Assembly (NCBI GenBank): GCA_036346405.1
Contig: CM070563.1
Coordinates: 24,759,100-24,823,099, forward strand
DNA from: Phyllostachys edulis
Taxonomy: Eukaryota; Streptophyta; Magnoliopsida; Poales; Poaceae
Direction: 5' to 3'
DNA length: 64,000 bases
A program made the translations under genes and the position numbers. Position 1 is the stretch's first letter. Each line of letters opens with the position of its first letter. This document shows positions 35,484 through 45,699 of the stretch, one piece after another. The notes below the pieces were generated by a model, which was not told the DNA's origin, ran no database searches, and saw nothing but the letters and a program-made list of their open reading frames with translations.

Positions 35484-38400
35484 GTCGAACCCGGATTTCA
35501 AGAATCCAAATCCTATGTGAAAATACTGTGCTATTCTCTGGACCAATAGATAGCACCATAGGCACATTGCTAAATCATTCATACATGGCGTGAACTAAAA
35601 CAAATATATTACAAACATCAGAGTGATATAGACCACGTTGGGTCGAGTTTTACAGGAAGGGCCGAACGGGCCGAACAGGCCAAATGGATTACATTACATG
35701 AAAGCAACGTAGACTATAGTGGAAGCAAAAGGGGTAGAGCTCATCTCTTCCACAGGCAAGCGACTGGAGCAAGCTGCGTACAACAGATATTAACCAAGGG
35801 GTTGGATAATATCGGTTGTACGTAAGTACCGAACGAGTCCACTTAAACTGAGGCGAGACCTAGACTACAAAATCTAGACCACTCTTCATTGTTTCTTTGT
35901 CTATCGACTTCTGGATCTTCAAAGTACGCGTAGTCCCCTTGATCCACATTATCTGAAGGGTTTGGGGGAGAGCGAGAATGAGCACAACTTTCGTGCTCGC
36001 GAGCCAATACACACAATGCAATATTATACATGCAAGGCTAAACAAGGTTGGCTCGGGTTCTTTTATTTGCTAAAGCAACATTTTCAATTATCATAAATAC
36101 AAATTCCTGTCACTTAGCATTTTAACCAAATTGTATTTTATTAAAGAGAGTAATTGCGCAATATTTATATCAGCAGAGGTTACCTCCACCTTACGCTTAA
36201 TTTTATTGGAGCTACCTCCATTTATTACCACCATTGAGCTCGAAGGCTAAGGAAAAATATAATATCAGGGATAGGTGAGCCCGTCCTGATTTTCATACCA
36301 CCCACAAAGGTTTTTGAAATAGAACTAACTGTAGCAAGTTCCTATGTCTACCTTTGACTGTAGGCACGACTGTTTAAACAGTTTAGACTCTGCAGAGGTT
36401 GTACACTGTACCTACAAGAGATAATCATACTCGTTACCCCACATAATTCTGTAGTCATGTAGTTGAGCGATCGTCACAGTAACCTTTCAAATTACCTCGC
36501 CCCTTCAGTCATCTCACCCATATGGGGTTACGCCCATATGTTGTGCGGGATGTTCGCCTCGGCGATCTGGAGTAGTTGGACTACACCACAGTGACTGGCT
36601 TACTTCAACTTTTACTGGTGTCCCATTCAAGCCGGAAATATCACGCGCTTGCACGTGCCTGTTATCTATCTAGCGAGATGACATTCAAGGTTTAATAATT
36701 TTACTAAGCCAAGTTGCACTTTGTAGACTTATGGTTGTACTTGTTTTACATGGGAGGTCATAACAAGATTAAGTCCTTAATCCATCCGGACGGTTCGTAC
36801 CACATACCAATTACTCTCGTGCTCCGTTAGCACCCAACACCATTCCATCTGCCCAGATGTGGTAATAGCAAGTTATTAGGGTTTTAGAGGAGTAAAACCA
36901 AATTATCTCATTCATTTCAGTCATGGACCACCAATGACTGCCCAAAACTATTTCATGTTTGAAGAGATGATGATTGGGGTATTTAATACCCCGGTACTTA
37001 AGCAAGTCTAGCATATCGCTTAAGTATTTACCACATAGTTACTAGTGTGACATGAAATAATGGATTCAATTGTCAAAGGATGGTATTATAATTAATCATC
37101 AAATGGGTATTTAACTACCTTAAGATTTAATATACATTTGACTAAAGAAATAAAGCATGCAATTTTGGTAATTTAAAGGAATATAATTTACATAAAATGT
37201 AGGCCCAAAATGATCAAAGTATTGACTCGCCTTAGTTATAGCAAGAGAGTCTTGATATTCTTGTGCTTGATCAACTTGGAGATCTCCCGCATCTTCAAAT
37301 CCTACTCGGATGAACATACCGGAAAAAGGCACAAGCAAGCAAAGAGATCAAATAAATATAAAAGATATAATAAATGAATTCCAAATTAAACAAGACCTAT
37401 GCCATTAGCAAGATCTTGAATTTACAAAATTTTAGAAACAAATTTTATAATTTTTGGAGTTACGACGAGGGAGAACTAGATTTTTGAAGCTCGAATTGGA
37501 ATTAAACCCTAAAAGAAAATACAAGAAAAAGGGGGGGGAGAGAGAGAAGCCGATAATGGGGCCCACGGCACAACCTCTAGCACACGTAAATCCACACGGA
37601 CCGGGTCCACGCCCGGCGCCAAGACGGGGGCACGTGGTCCAAGCCACGGCCAGATCGCTGGCGATGAGACAAGCTCCACTTAAACCGAACACCAATTAAT
37701 ACTAATGATTGATTAATTGTTAAGACAAAGATTAGGTTATTAAGACAGGGATTTCGGGGGGGGGGGGGAGGGTTTAATGGCGCCTTTTGCTGGTCGGAAC
37801 GCCAATACCGAGGGCTTTACGGTGGTGGTTACTGACTCTCCACCCATGGGGCGTTCACGGTGGCGGCGACCAAGTACCAAAATGGAAAGCCCTCTGCGAG
37901 GGGAAGCCGATGGTGTTGGTGTGGTGGCCAGAGGATGGCCGGAGTGGCGACGCGGTGGTGACAAGCAGCGGCGGAGGCACGACCACAGTGGCGCAGGCGG
38001 CTCAGTGGCGATTTGAGCCGGAGGAGGGGAGCACGGGGTGGCGCACGGCGAGGTGGACCTACCAGGTCAACAATGGGGGCCGGAGAGGGGCGGTGGCCAG
38101 AGAATGGTGGTGATGAAGTGGGCGGTCAGAGTTGGAGGAGGAGGCTAAATCCGGCAATTGCGGTGGACAATCTCCAAGGGAACTTGGCGGGGGAGGTCTT
38201 GGGCGACTGGGGCGCACGGGGACGGTGGCGTGGTGGCGGTGTTGGAGGAGTTGGTCGACAGTGGAGGCGGCTTGGCCAAAGAAAAGGGGAGCGGCGGTTT
38301 TCGATGTAACTTACCAGAGGAGCAAAAGGCAACATAGGGGAGAACAAGGGGCACAGAGGTTCCTTTATAGCTGTGCGCACGAGGAGGAGCCGTTGGGAGG

Positions 38401-38974
38401 GGCTCTGGTGGCCGTGTGGTCCCGAGGTCGGCACAGCGTGGGCGGCTCTACGCACGGAGGCGATAGGGCGGGAGCCGGTGAGAGAAGGCGGGAGATGATG
38501 AGGTGGCGGCGAGTCATGCGGCCTGCTGACACGGGCGCAGGGCGTGGACTGGGCGCGATGAGGCGCGGTGAGGGCGGTTGACGCAGGCACGGGCCGGCGA
38601 GGATGGCCAAGGCATCACGGGCATGCGTGGTTGAGATGACAAAGCAAGGAGAGGGCGCCGAAGTCACGAGTGGCAAGGGAGCGATTGGCGGTGCAGAGGG
38701 CAGGCGGAGCACGCGGGTGGTAGAGGCGGCGTGGTGGTGGCAGGAGCGTACGAGAGTGAGGCACTCGGCGTGACCCAGCCTGGGGAAGAAGACAAGGAAG
38801 CGAGAGGGAGCCAGGCCAAGCTGTGCCGAAGGAAAGAAGGGGCCGGGTGGAGCTGGGCCAAGAGGAATGGGCCGAGAGGCTGGGAGAGAGAATGGGCCGG
38901 CCCAAGGAAGGTGTGAGCTGAGCCCAAGAAGAGGAAAGGCCAATTTAAGAAAAGGCCCAAAATCCAAAAAAGGA

Positions 38975-39004
38975 GAATTCAAATTCAAATTTGAATTTGA
39001 ATTC
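38975..39004. repeat. Perfect 30-bp palindrome in solo LTR 2
   Basis: GAATTCAAATTCAAA is followed directly by its exact reverse complement. The corresponding region of LTR 1 (about 20258-20330) has scattered AATTTGAATT words but no perfect palindrome. Confidence 0.9.
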
Positions 39005-39153
39005 AAGAGTTGTGAAGTTGTTTGAAACACAAACCTGAGCTTAGAGGAAGCTAGAGAAATTTTGAGAACATACGCTAATTGAACATACAAATGGAAACCG
39101 AAAACCAAATAGTAGTTACTATTCATGTTCGAAAACGGGGACGTTACACTTAG

Positions 39154-39335
39154 ACCCATTCGAAATGGAGGGTTTGTTTAGGAATTTTGGAGGGCTCACG
39201 GTACAGCTGTACTACTCTACTTCGTGCAAATACACCTTTAGTTTAGTGTCTTTTCCTCTGGAAATTACAACATAGGCCTTTAATTTTGTTGAGACCGGAC
39301 AGACAGCATCGCATTTCCCATGCATGCACTCCATC
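39154..39335. repeat. Third copy of the 34.5-kb linker repeat
   Basis: The sequence TTTAGGAATTTTGGAGGG, GAAATTACAACATA and TTTAATTTTGTTGAGACCGG matches 34500-34660 in order. The copy is cut by the hAT insertion at 39344 and resumes at 43314 (TAGTGATTCATGG). Confidence 0.7.
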
Positions 39336-40248
39336 GTAGTGATTAGAGCTGGCCAAACGGGCCGTTCCTGTCGAGCCGACCTGAGGCATGGCATCAGAGA
39401 CCAGTCGTGCACAAGACGACCAAGACTGCTTATGAGCCGTCTTGGCCCAAGACGACTACTGTGGTCGTTCTTGGGCCGTCACCTTGGCACGATGGCGCGC
39501 CGGCAAGATGGCATGAATAAGGTGTTGGGCGTGTGCACTACCGAGTGGCCCATCTGGCTCATCCCATGCTTCCATCCATGATGCCATTTCTAGAGTCCAG
39601 ACTTCCAAAGTTTTAGTACCAGTTAACAGCAGATCGAACAAAGCAACATCGATTCTAAATTTCTAACGTACCCTTGATCGAATGCATAACAATTAACAAC
39701 TCATTAGAAGAACTGCAATTGATAGACTAGTTTAAAATTTAATCCAAGGAACAAACTCAAACATCAGTTACATCACAGACTCACAGTCACAGAGACACAG
39801 TTCAATGGAGCAAACTCAAACATCACAGAAACTTCAATCCAAGGAGCAAACTCAAACATCACAGAGTATCCGAGTAGGAGTAGAAACAGTTCAATATCCA
39901 AAACTCCAAATCCTAGTCCATTTCTACTTTTGGCTCTCAAACTTTGTAGGGCTCACGGTCCCGGCTCCCTCCTCCACAATGACGCAATCTTTGTAGTGAA
40001 TTGGTTGCATCACAGATTCATAGACCGGTTTCCTCTGCACTTGACAAACAAAGGAAATCATGTTTAATAAATAATAACCATTATGAAAAATCAAAGGAAA
40101 TCTACATGAACTCAGGAAGAAACTAAGTCCCAAGTAAAAAAGTTGCCGCAAGGCTTTCGTTGCCAAAGAGTGAAAGATCTCACAAGTCCTCATAATGAAA
40201 AAGGATGTGGTGCTCGGTGTTCCTCTCTATCCCCCTTTTCGGTGTTCA

Positions 40249-40430
40249 TCAAGAACATTGAACATCACCGAGGGGCATGAAGAATCAAGAACATTGAGCA
40301 TCAAGAACTACAGCAACGGCCGCCGCTGCTGCTAGAGCTATGTCACGAGGGGCATGAAGAATCAAGAACATTGAACATCACCGAGGGGCATGAATAATCA
40401 AGAACATCAAGAACATTGAGCATCAAGAGC
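40249..40430. repeat. Short repeats upstream of the hAT transposase
   Basis: Repeated GGGGCATGAAGAATCAAGAA and ACATTGAACATCACCGAG words occur three to four times around a GCCGCC-rich spacer. A GC- and GA-rich stretch follows (40440-40720), probably part of the element's leader or subterminal DNA. Confidence 0.6.
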
Positions 40431-40829
40431 TATAACAATGGCTACCGTCGCCGAACCAATAGTCCAACATCCAAAAACGTCGAGAAACAAACAACAAACG
40501 AAAGGGAGAGGAGGCCGACACCGAGGGAGGAGAGGGAGAGGGAGAGGCTGAGAAGGAGAGGAGGCATCACTACACCGGTCAAGGCAAGAAGCCGCAAGAC
40601 ACCAAGACATCTTGTGCGGCGGGGCTGGGAGCAATAAAAGAAGAAATGGATGGGCGGCCAAGCAGTATGGGCAGGGGCGCGAGCAAGCGGCCGGGCAGCG
40701 TGGGAGGCGGGCTCATGGGCCGTGCCTAGAACGGCATGGCCTGACTAAAATATAGCCGTTTTTGCCTGTTTTTAACTGTTTGGCCTTTTAAAAATAGCAA
40801 AATAATTCAAAAAATCCCAAAATTGTCCC

Positions 40830-41094
40830 TATAAATAGCCACCATACCCCCCCCTCATTCAGCACCCCTCCATTCCTCATTCTCTCTTTGAAATTTTTTT
40901 GTCCAAATTCAAATTCATGTTGAGCTAATTTGGCAAAATTCAAAAAATTTGTGCCAAATTTTGGAAAATTCAATTTTCGGTAGCAAGTCAGCAAAAGAGG
41001 TACAATACTATTTTTTGCATACTTTTATTGTTAGTGCTTGTTATGCTAAGATGAAAGTAATAATAGTGTTAGTTTCGATTTTGCAGTTTTTATT
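40830..41094 (+). promoter_or_regulatory. TATA box and leader of the hAT transposase
   Basis: TATAAATA lies at 40830-40837, preceded by TTTAAAAATAGC and followed by a C-rich leader. A likely 5'-UTR intron runs from AGAG/GTACAA (about 41000) to TTTTGCAG (about 41086), just before the ATG at 41095. Assignment is from position and consensus. Confidence 0.55.
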
Positions 41095-42869
41095 ATGGAC
41101 AGTCCTTATGATAACTTTGCTCTTGGTAATTACGGACTTTCACTAGAAGAAATTACGTCCATAGAGGCGGTTGCGACTGCCTCAAGCCAACTGGAAGGGC
41201 AAGGTGGATTTCCATCATTAGGCTCCAGACTAACCAGAGCAAAGAGGTCGAGACCGTCTATATCGAGAGTGTGGGAGAATTTCGACAAGACAACCAAGCA
41301 AGATGCATAGGGAAATGAGGTACAATATGCTCTTTGTAAAATTTGTTGCAATGAATTGTTTGCAAAGTCTATAGGTGGAACGGGACACTTGTTTAGACAT
41401 GCTACAAGATGTTGAGTCAAGCAAGGATTGGTGATGTGGCATACGCAGCTGCAGTACAACCTCAATAGTACGGTACGTAGCTGGGACTACGATCCTGAGA
41501 TAGCCTGTCAATATCTTTGTCATTTAATTGCTTCTGGGGATTTACCGTTAGGCTTTTGGGAGTCTGCTACTTTCCAAAATTACATTAGCACTGTGCATAA
41601 TCCTAGATTTTCTTCCGTTTCTAGAAAGATAACAACTAGAGATCTAGTAAAATACTACAATGAACACCATAATAAAATAAAAGAACTATTTAGTTCGTGC
41701 ATATTTTCGGTGGCCCTGACCTCAGACATATGGAGTGATCAAGCTAGGGAGGATTATCTTAGTTTAGTTGCCCATTATGTTAATGACGACTGGGTAATGG
41801 AGAAAAGGATTATAGGTTTGAAATTAATTGATGTAGCACACACGAGTGAGAATATTGTAGACAGTTTGGACATGCTGGTAAGGTGGAACTCTACTTATCT
41901 TATACTTAAGAATCTTTTACCATACAATAGCATTTTTTCTGTTTTTATTCAAATGCACTATCAGAGCACTAACGGTAGTATACTATTAACTGAGCAACAT
42001 TGGTCTGTTGCTGAGAAGATACTGTCATTTTTAGAATTTTTTTATGAGGCCACTGTTGCTTTGCTCGCTGTGTACTATCCAATATCTCCTATCATTATGC
42101 ATAGTATTTTACAAATTGCTACTCAATTAAAAATGTATAAAAATGACTTAGTTTTACGCGATGCTATTGTTTCCATGAAATCTAAATACCTTAAATATTG
42201 GAGAGAAATCCCTTACCTACATGTATTTGCATGTCTTTTAGATTCTAGAGCTAAAATTGATACATTTGGTGGTGTACTTGATCTTCTTAGTGATGCTACA
42301 AGGCTAGACTATACTAACTATTTTGCAGAAGTTCGTTCTCGGTTATACGAGGTTTACCAAAGGTATGAAAATAAGTTCTGGGGAGTCCGCTAGCAAAAAC
42401 CTCCAGTAGGCCCCACCTCAAGTAGCAAGACAAATATGTGGGATAAGATCTTCGGTGGCTCTTCCTCCAGGTCCAGGTCTTCTTCTTCTACACCACCGCC
42501 AGCTCAGCCAAGACCCACAAGGAGTGGGGAACTATCTACCTATCTGGACAGCGATACGATGGATTTCAACTCAGAAGGCTTCGAAATTTTGCAAATGTGA
42601 TAAGCCCATAAGTTAACATATCTCATGCTATCCATACTTGCATGTGATGTGTTAATTGTTCCTGTCTCGATGGTTTCCTCCGAGTTTGCTTTCAGTCTTT
42701 CTGGAAGAATATTGGAAGAGAGAAGAACAAGTCTCACAAGTGAGATGGTGAAGATACTTCTAACTGTGAAGGACTGGGAACAAACTGATTCACGAACATA
42801 ACACTCTGTGAAAAATCCAGAGTTGTCGGAGGTGCTCGAAAATATGTACTTAGACAATGACATATAGAA
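41095..42869 (+). pseudogene. hAT transposase, zf-BED type, internally deleted
   Basis: One frame runs from the ATG at 41095 to about 42600, with stops at 41308, 41413 and 42391. A BED zinc finger (CKICCNELF...GHLFRHATRC) lies at about 41332-41412. The middle has LTSDIWS, YLSLVAHYV and KRIIGLKLIDVAH. It then jumps from HTSENI straight to VRWNSTYLILKNLL, so the catalytic core between these blocks, roughly 150-200 residues in relatives, is deleted. The C-terminal dimerisation domain follows after a one-base frame change near 42605 (LSILA, VPVSMVSSEFAFSL, GRILEERRTSL) and ends near 42869. The enzyme would bind element ends and cut in the nucleus; this copy cannot. Confidence 0.88.
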
Positions 42870-43313
42870 CAAGGATGTATGTAGAGCTATAGGTTGTACT
42901 CTTTTTCTTTGCCAAGGTTTTCTCATTTTGAGTTTTTACTTGGCGAAGGTTTTAACGATGCGGCTATTTGAACATTAATAAAGCTCTTTATTATATTTTC
43001 AATATGATTGTCTCATATATATTTTTTTTCCAAATTCCATATTTATTTCTGAATTCTACATATTTTTCTGTTTTTTTTATTTTTTTCGCTTAATCAAGCT
43101 AAATGTGCGGCCTTTGGCCCGCTATGCCAAACAGGCTCGTGCTGGCCTAGCACGGCACGAATGGCTGACGGGCCATTCTTGGGCCACCTCCTTGGCACAT
43201 GGGTTCAAGACAAGACATCCCATCTAATAGCCGGCCAGATGGGCCGTGTTTAGATGGGCTTGGCAGCTCATGCCGTCTTTGTGCTAGGTAGAGCCACCCT
43301 TTTGCCAGCTCTA
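42870..43313. other. 3' subterminal DNA of the hAT element
   Basis: AT-rich 3' untranslated region (to about 43090), then GGCC/GGCACG-rich subterminal repeats and the right terminal repeat. No gene. Confidence 0.7.
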
Positions 43314-43396
43314 GTAGTGATTCATGGGTAGCTATTTGATTCGTCTGTTTCTAAAATTTCCTTGTACGAGAACAAATTGATCTGTTCATTGCATAC

Positions 43397-43654
43397 TCCC
43401 TCGAGTTCACAAAAATAAGTTATTTTGGACATCGACACGGTATTCAAAATGCAATATTGACCACTAATTACTATTGTGAAATATTAGTAAAATCCAATAA
43501 AATTATAATATTATGAAAGTACTTTTTGAGATGAATATATACATATGATTTTCATGTATCTAATCTAAATGTTCAAAAAGATATGAATAGCCAAAGTTTT
43601 CAAAGTTTGACTACATGTATTCCAAAATGACTTGTTTTTATGAATTGAAGGGAG
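43397..43654. mobile_element. Stowaway-like MITE (Tc1/Mariner type)
   Basis: The ends CTCCCTCGAGTTCACAAAAA and, reversed, CTCCCTTCAATTCATAAAAA are inverted repeats flanked by TA on both sides (43395-43396 and 43655-43656). The element is 258 bp, AT-rich and non-coding, all typical of grass Stowaway elements. Confidence 0.88.
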
Positions 43655-44124
43655 TATATATACAAAATCAAAATTACCACTTTAACGTTTCTAGAAGAAG
43701 AAAAAAACCATTTGTTAAAAAGGTGCTTGATAATTGCTATATTGTTGTGTCCGATTTGCTGTAGTATTGGCTAATTCACACTTCGACGGACAGGTTTCGC
43801 CAACAAGTCTACCTTTGCGTGTTTGTTCTCTATTATGATATGTCTATCACAAGGAAACCACCATCTTGGAGAAAATTCTTGTATAAGCGTAACATTCCAC
43901 GATGCAATCATGCATGAATTGAACCAAGTCGATCTCAACTTATGTAGCAAATTAAGCTACGTGGGCGGACCAGGTCAAAAAAAAATGAGCGGGGGCAGAA
44001 GTAGGCTGTCGGAGTACCTCTGCTGGGCTGAGTGGGAGCAGAAGTGGTCAAACATTGGACTACTCCATTAAAAACTGAAATTTGAGTTGAAGACTGGCCT
44101 CACTCAGTCTTCTTTGGGTCCACT
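43655..44124. other. Intergenic stretch, no gene seen
   Basis: An 82-codon plus-strand frame (43823-44071) has no recognisable motif and no start-context or splice support. It is treated as chance. Confidence 0.4.
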
Positions 44125-44545
44125 CACTACACCACAATATAGCTAGCTTCGAGGGCACTCATTATGCTAGGAAAAATGGCTTTGAACGACAAATTCTCTG
44201 CCGAGAATGACTTATGCTGACACACGTTCTGCCGACACCATCTGCCAGAGACCCAACCATACGCAATTGTTTTTATCGACATACATCGTTTTTCCCGGTA
44301 GAGGGTTAGACCCTGTTGGTTAGATTTTCTCCGGTAGACATTTTATTACCGATAGATAGTCTATTTCTAATAGACAAGTAATTATCGACAGACGTTATAT
44401 TGCCGGCAGATAGTTTGACACCTACTAAAAATATTACCGACAGACAGCTTGCCATTATATGGGTTCCAGAAACCAATTAATATTTGATAATACTAATGAA
44501 TTGCCGACAGACGTTGTATTGCCGGTAGACAGTTTTACACAGAAT
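44125..44545. repeat. CACTA-like terminal and subterminal repeats
   Basis: CACTACACCACAATATAGC at 44125 is a CACTA-type terminus. It is followed by many copies of TGCCGACAGACG/CCGGTAGAC-type words spaced 20-45 bp apart, which resemble a different CACTA family's subterminal motif. No transposase or opposite terminus was found in the window. From 44560 two direct repeats (ACAATCAAGACACA(G/T)AATGA) follow. Confidence 0.45.
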
Positions 44546-44879
44546 AATACTAATGAATCAATTAATATACAATCAAGACACAGAATGATCAAATCAGCAC
44601 AAAGTACTGGAAATACACAAAATATTGTCACATACAATCAAGACACATAATGATCAAATCAGCCGAAGTGATGTGTACATACCTCATGGCTAGGCCTGGT
44701 AATGGTCTAGAACCCAACCAACCCACACCCAACCCAGACCACAATACCAACTTGCATTATCCCAAACCAGTCCAAACCACTAAACACCATCAGGACCAAA
44801 CCAATCCAACTCACCAGACACTTCAACCCAAACAAACCAAGCCATTTCCCTAATATGGGTTCAAACCATTTTCCGAACC
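44546..44879. other. Flank of the Tat element, no gene seen
   Basis: The direct repeat CAATCAAGACACA(G/T)AATGATC occurs at about 44571 and 44637. A CCCAACC/CCAAACC-rich stretch starts with TAGGCCTGGTAATGG (about 44692), which looks like a hAT terminus, but no partner end was identified. Confidence 0.35.
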
Positions 44880-45621
44880 TGACGAGGATATAATAATCCT
44901 CATTTTATCTTTTATCTATAATTCTTATTATAGGTAAATATGACATCATATGGTCCCTGAGTATACCCCTTAATGTTATAAGGGAAGAGCCTACTGGGTG
45001 GTCATAAGTTCTTCTACGACCACCCCCATAGTCGTAAGTTATGCTACGACTACCCCATAGTCGTAATTCTTGCTACGACTACCTCATGGTCGTAAGTTTT
45101 TCTACGACTAGGTCACTCGACCACCTTATGATCAATTAAACCTCTGCACAAGTGGGCCCAATTGATTAAGGGATTCAAACAGTCATCATCTGTTGTTCTC
45201 TAAGTAATAGCACGTAATGCTCCATTATCTCGGTATATTGTTGTTAGGCGACGTGGAGGAGTTATACGCCGGTGATTACTACCAACGTGCGCCCGTTACA
45301 GGGTGTGATGAGGCGCCGCTTCACCTGGAGAAACTGCCACTCCTTCACGTACTATATAAAGGCGGCAATCAGAGAAGGAAAGGGCGGATAAAATCGGGCC
45401 ATCAGGAAGACAGTTTAGCACTATCATCTGTAATAGTCTTAGCTTTTTCTCCTGATTGTTCAGAATACACTCAATACCATACACACACAGGAGTAGGGTT
45501 GTTATTCTCTCCGGAGAAGGCCTGAACCTGTATAAAAATCCCCGTGTCAATCTCTCTGCGTGATTCCATTCTAGGAGACCCCCCGAATCAAACAATCAGA
45601 CGTAAGTTCGGTTCTAAAACA
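44880..45621 (+). repeat. 5' LTR of the Tat element
   Basis: It runs from TGACGAGGATATAATAATCC to TTCTAAAACA. The promoter TATATAAA lies at 45353-45360. Four 20-bp hairpins with stem GTCGTA/TACGAC lie at about 45000-45110. The match to 62533-63282 is close throughout. Confidence 0.92.
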
Positions 45622-45623
45622 CC

Positions 45624-45645
45624 GCGGTTGGCGCCGACCGTGGGG
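45624..45645 (+). other. Primer binding site of the Tat element
   Basis: GGTTGGCGCCGACCGTGGGG lies 3-5 bases after the LTR end, in the position and form usual for Tat-type grass elements. The exact tRNA primer was not determined. Confidence 0.7.
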
Positions 45646-45699
45646 ATCTTCGGTAATCTCTTGTCAACATACTCTCTGTTTTCCAAATCTCATGCACTC

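Larger units (their letters stand above)
35296..39148 (-). repeat. Solo Ty3/gypsy LTR 2 (3.85 kb), same family as LTR 1
   Basis: Plus-strand ends are TGTCGGACC (35296) and ACGTTACA (39148). Flanks are CTTGG (35291-35295) and CTTAG (39149-39153), a 5-bp target duplication with one difference. Blocks shared with LTR 1 include AATCCAAATCCT/AATCCAGAATCCT near the left end and TGACTGTAGGCACG...AGAGGTTGTAC (36356-36410) against TGACTGTGGGCACA...AGAAGTTGTAC (17266-17320). The right third (37500-38950) is GC-rich; its long minus-strand frames are low-complexity. There is no interior. A short MITE sits 8 bp inside the left end. Confidence 0.85.
39344..43313 (+). mobile_element. hAT transposon (zf-BED, Ricesleeper-like), 3,970 bp
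   Basis: Terminal inverted repeats are TAGAGCTGGCCAAACGGG and, reversed, TAGAGCTGGCAAAAGGG, the usual grass hAT ends. The perfect 8-bp target duplication GTAGTGAT flanks it at 39336-39343 and 43314-43321. Subterminal regions (39360-39560 and 43090-43280) share CGGGCC/GGCACG-type words. It contains a promoter with TATA, a 5'-UTR intron and one damaged transposase gene. It was inserted into an older repeat and could move only if transposase is supplied elsewhere. Confidence 0.92.

Noticed and set aside
38365..39159. Minus-strand open frame of 264 codons
   Set aside because: Runs across the start of solo LTR 2 and past its end; composition is Pro/Leu/Ser-rich and simply follows GC-rich DNA. No recognised domain.
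44692..44879. hAT-like left end (TAGGCCTGGTAATGG)
   Set aside because: No partner inverted repeat or 8-bp duplication found on either side of the Tat element.
45296..45595. Minus-strand frames in both Tat LTRs (also 62959-63255)
   Set aside because: Present twice because the LTR is repeated; cover promoter and leader, no motif.
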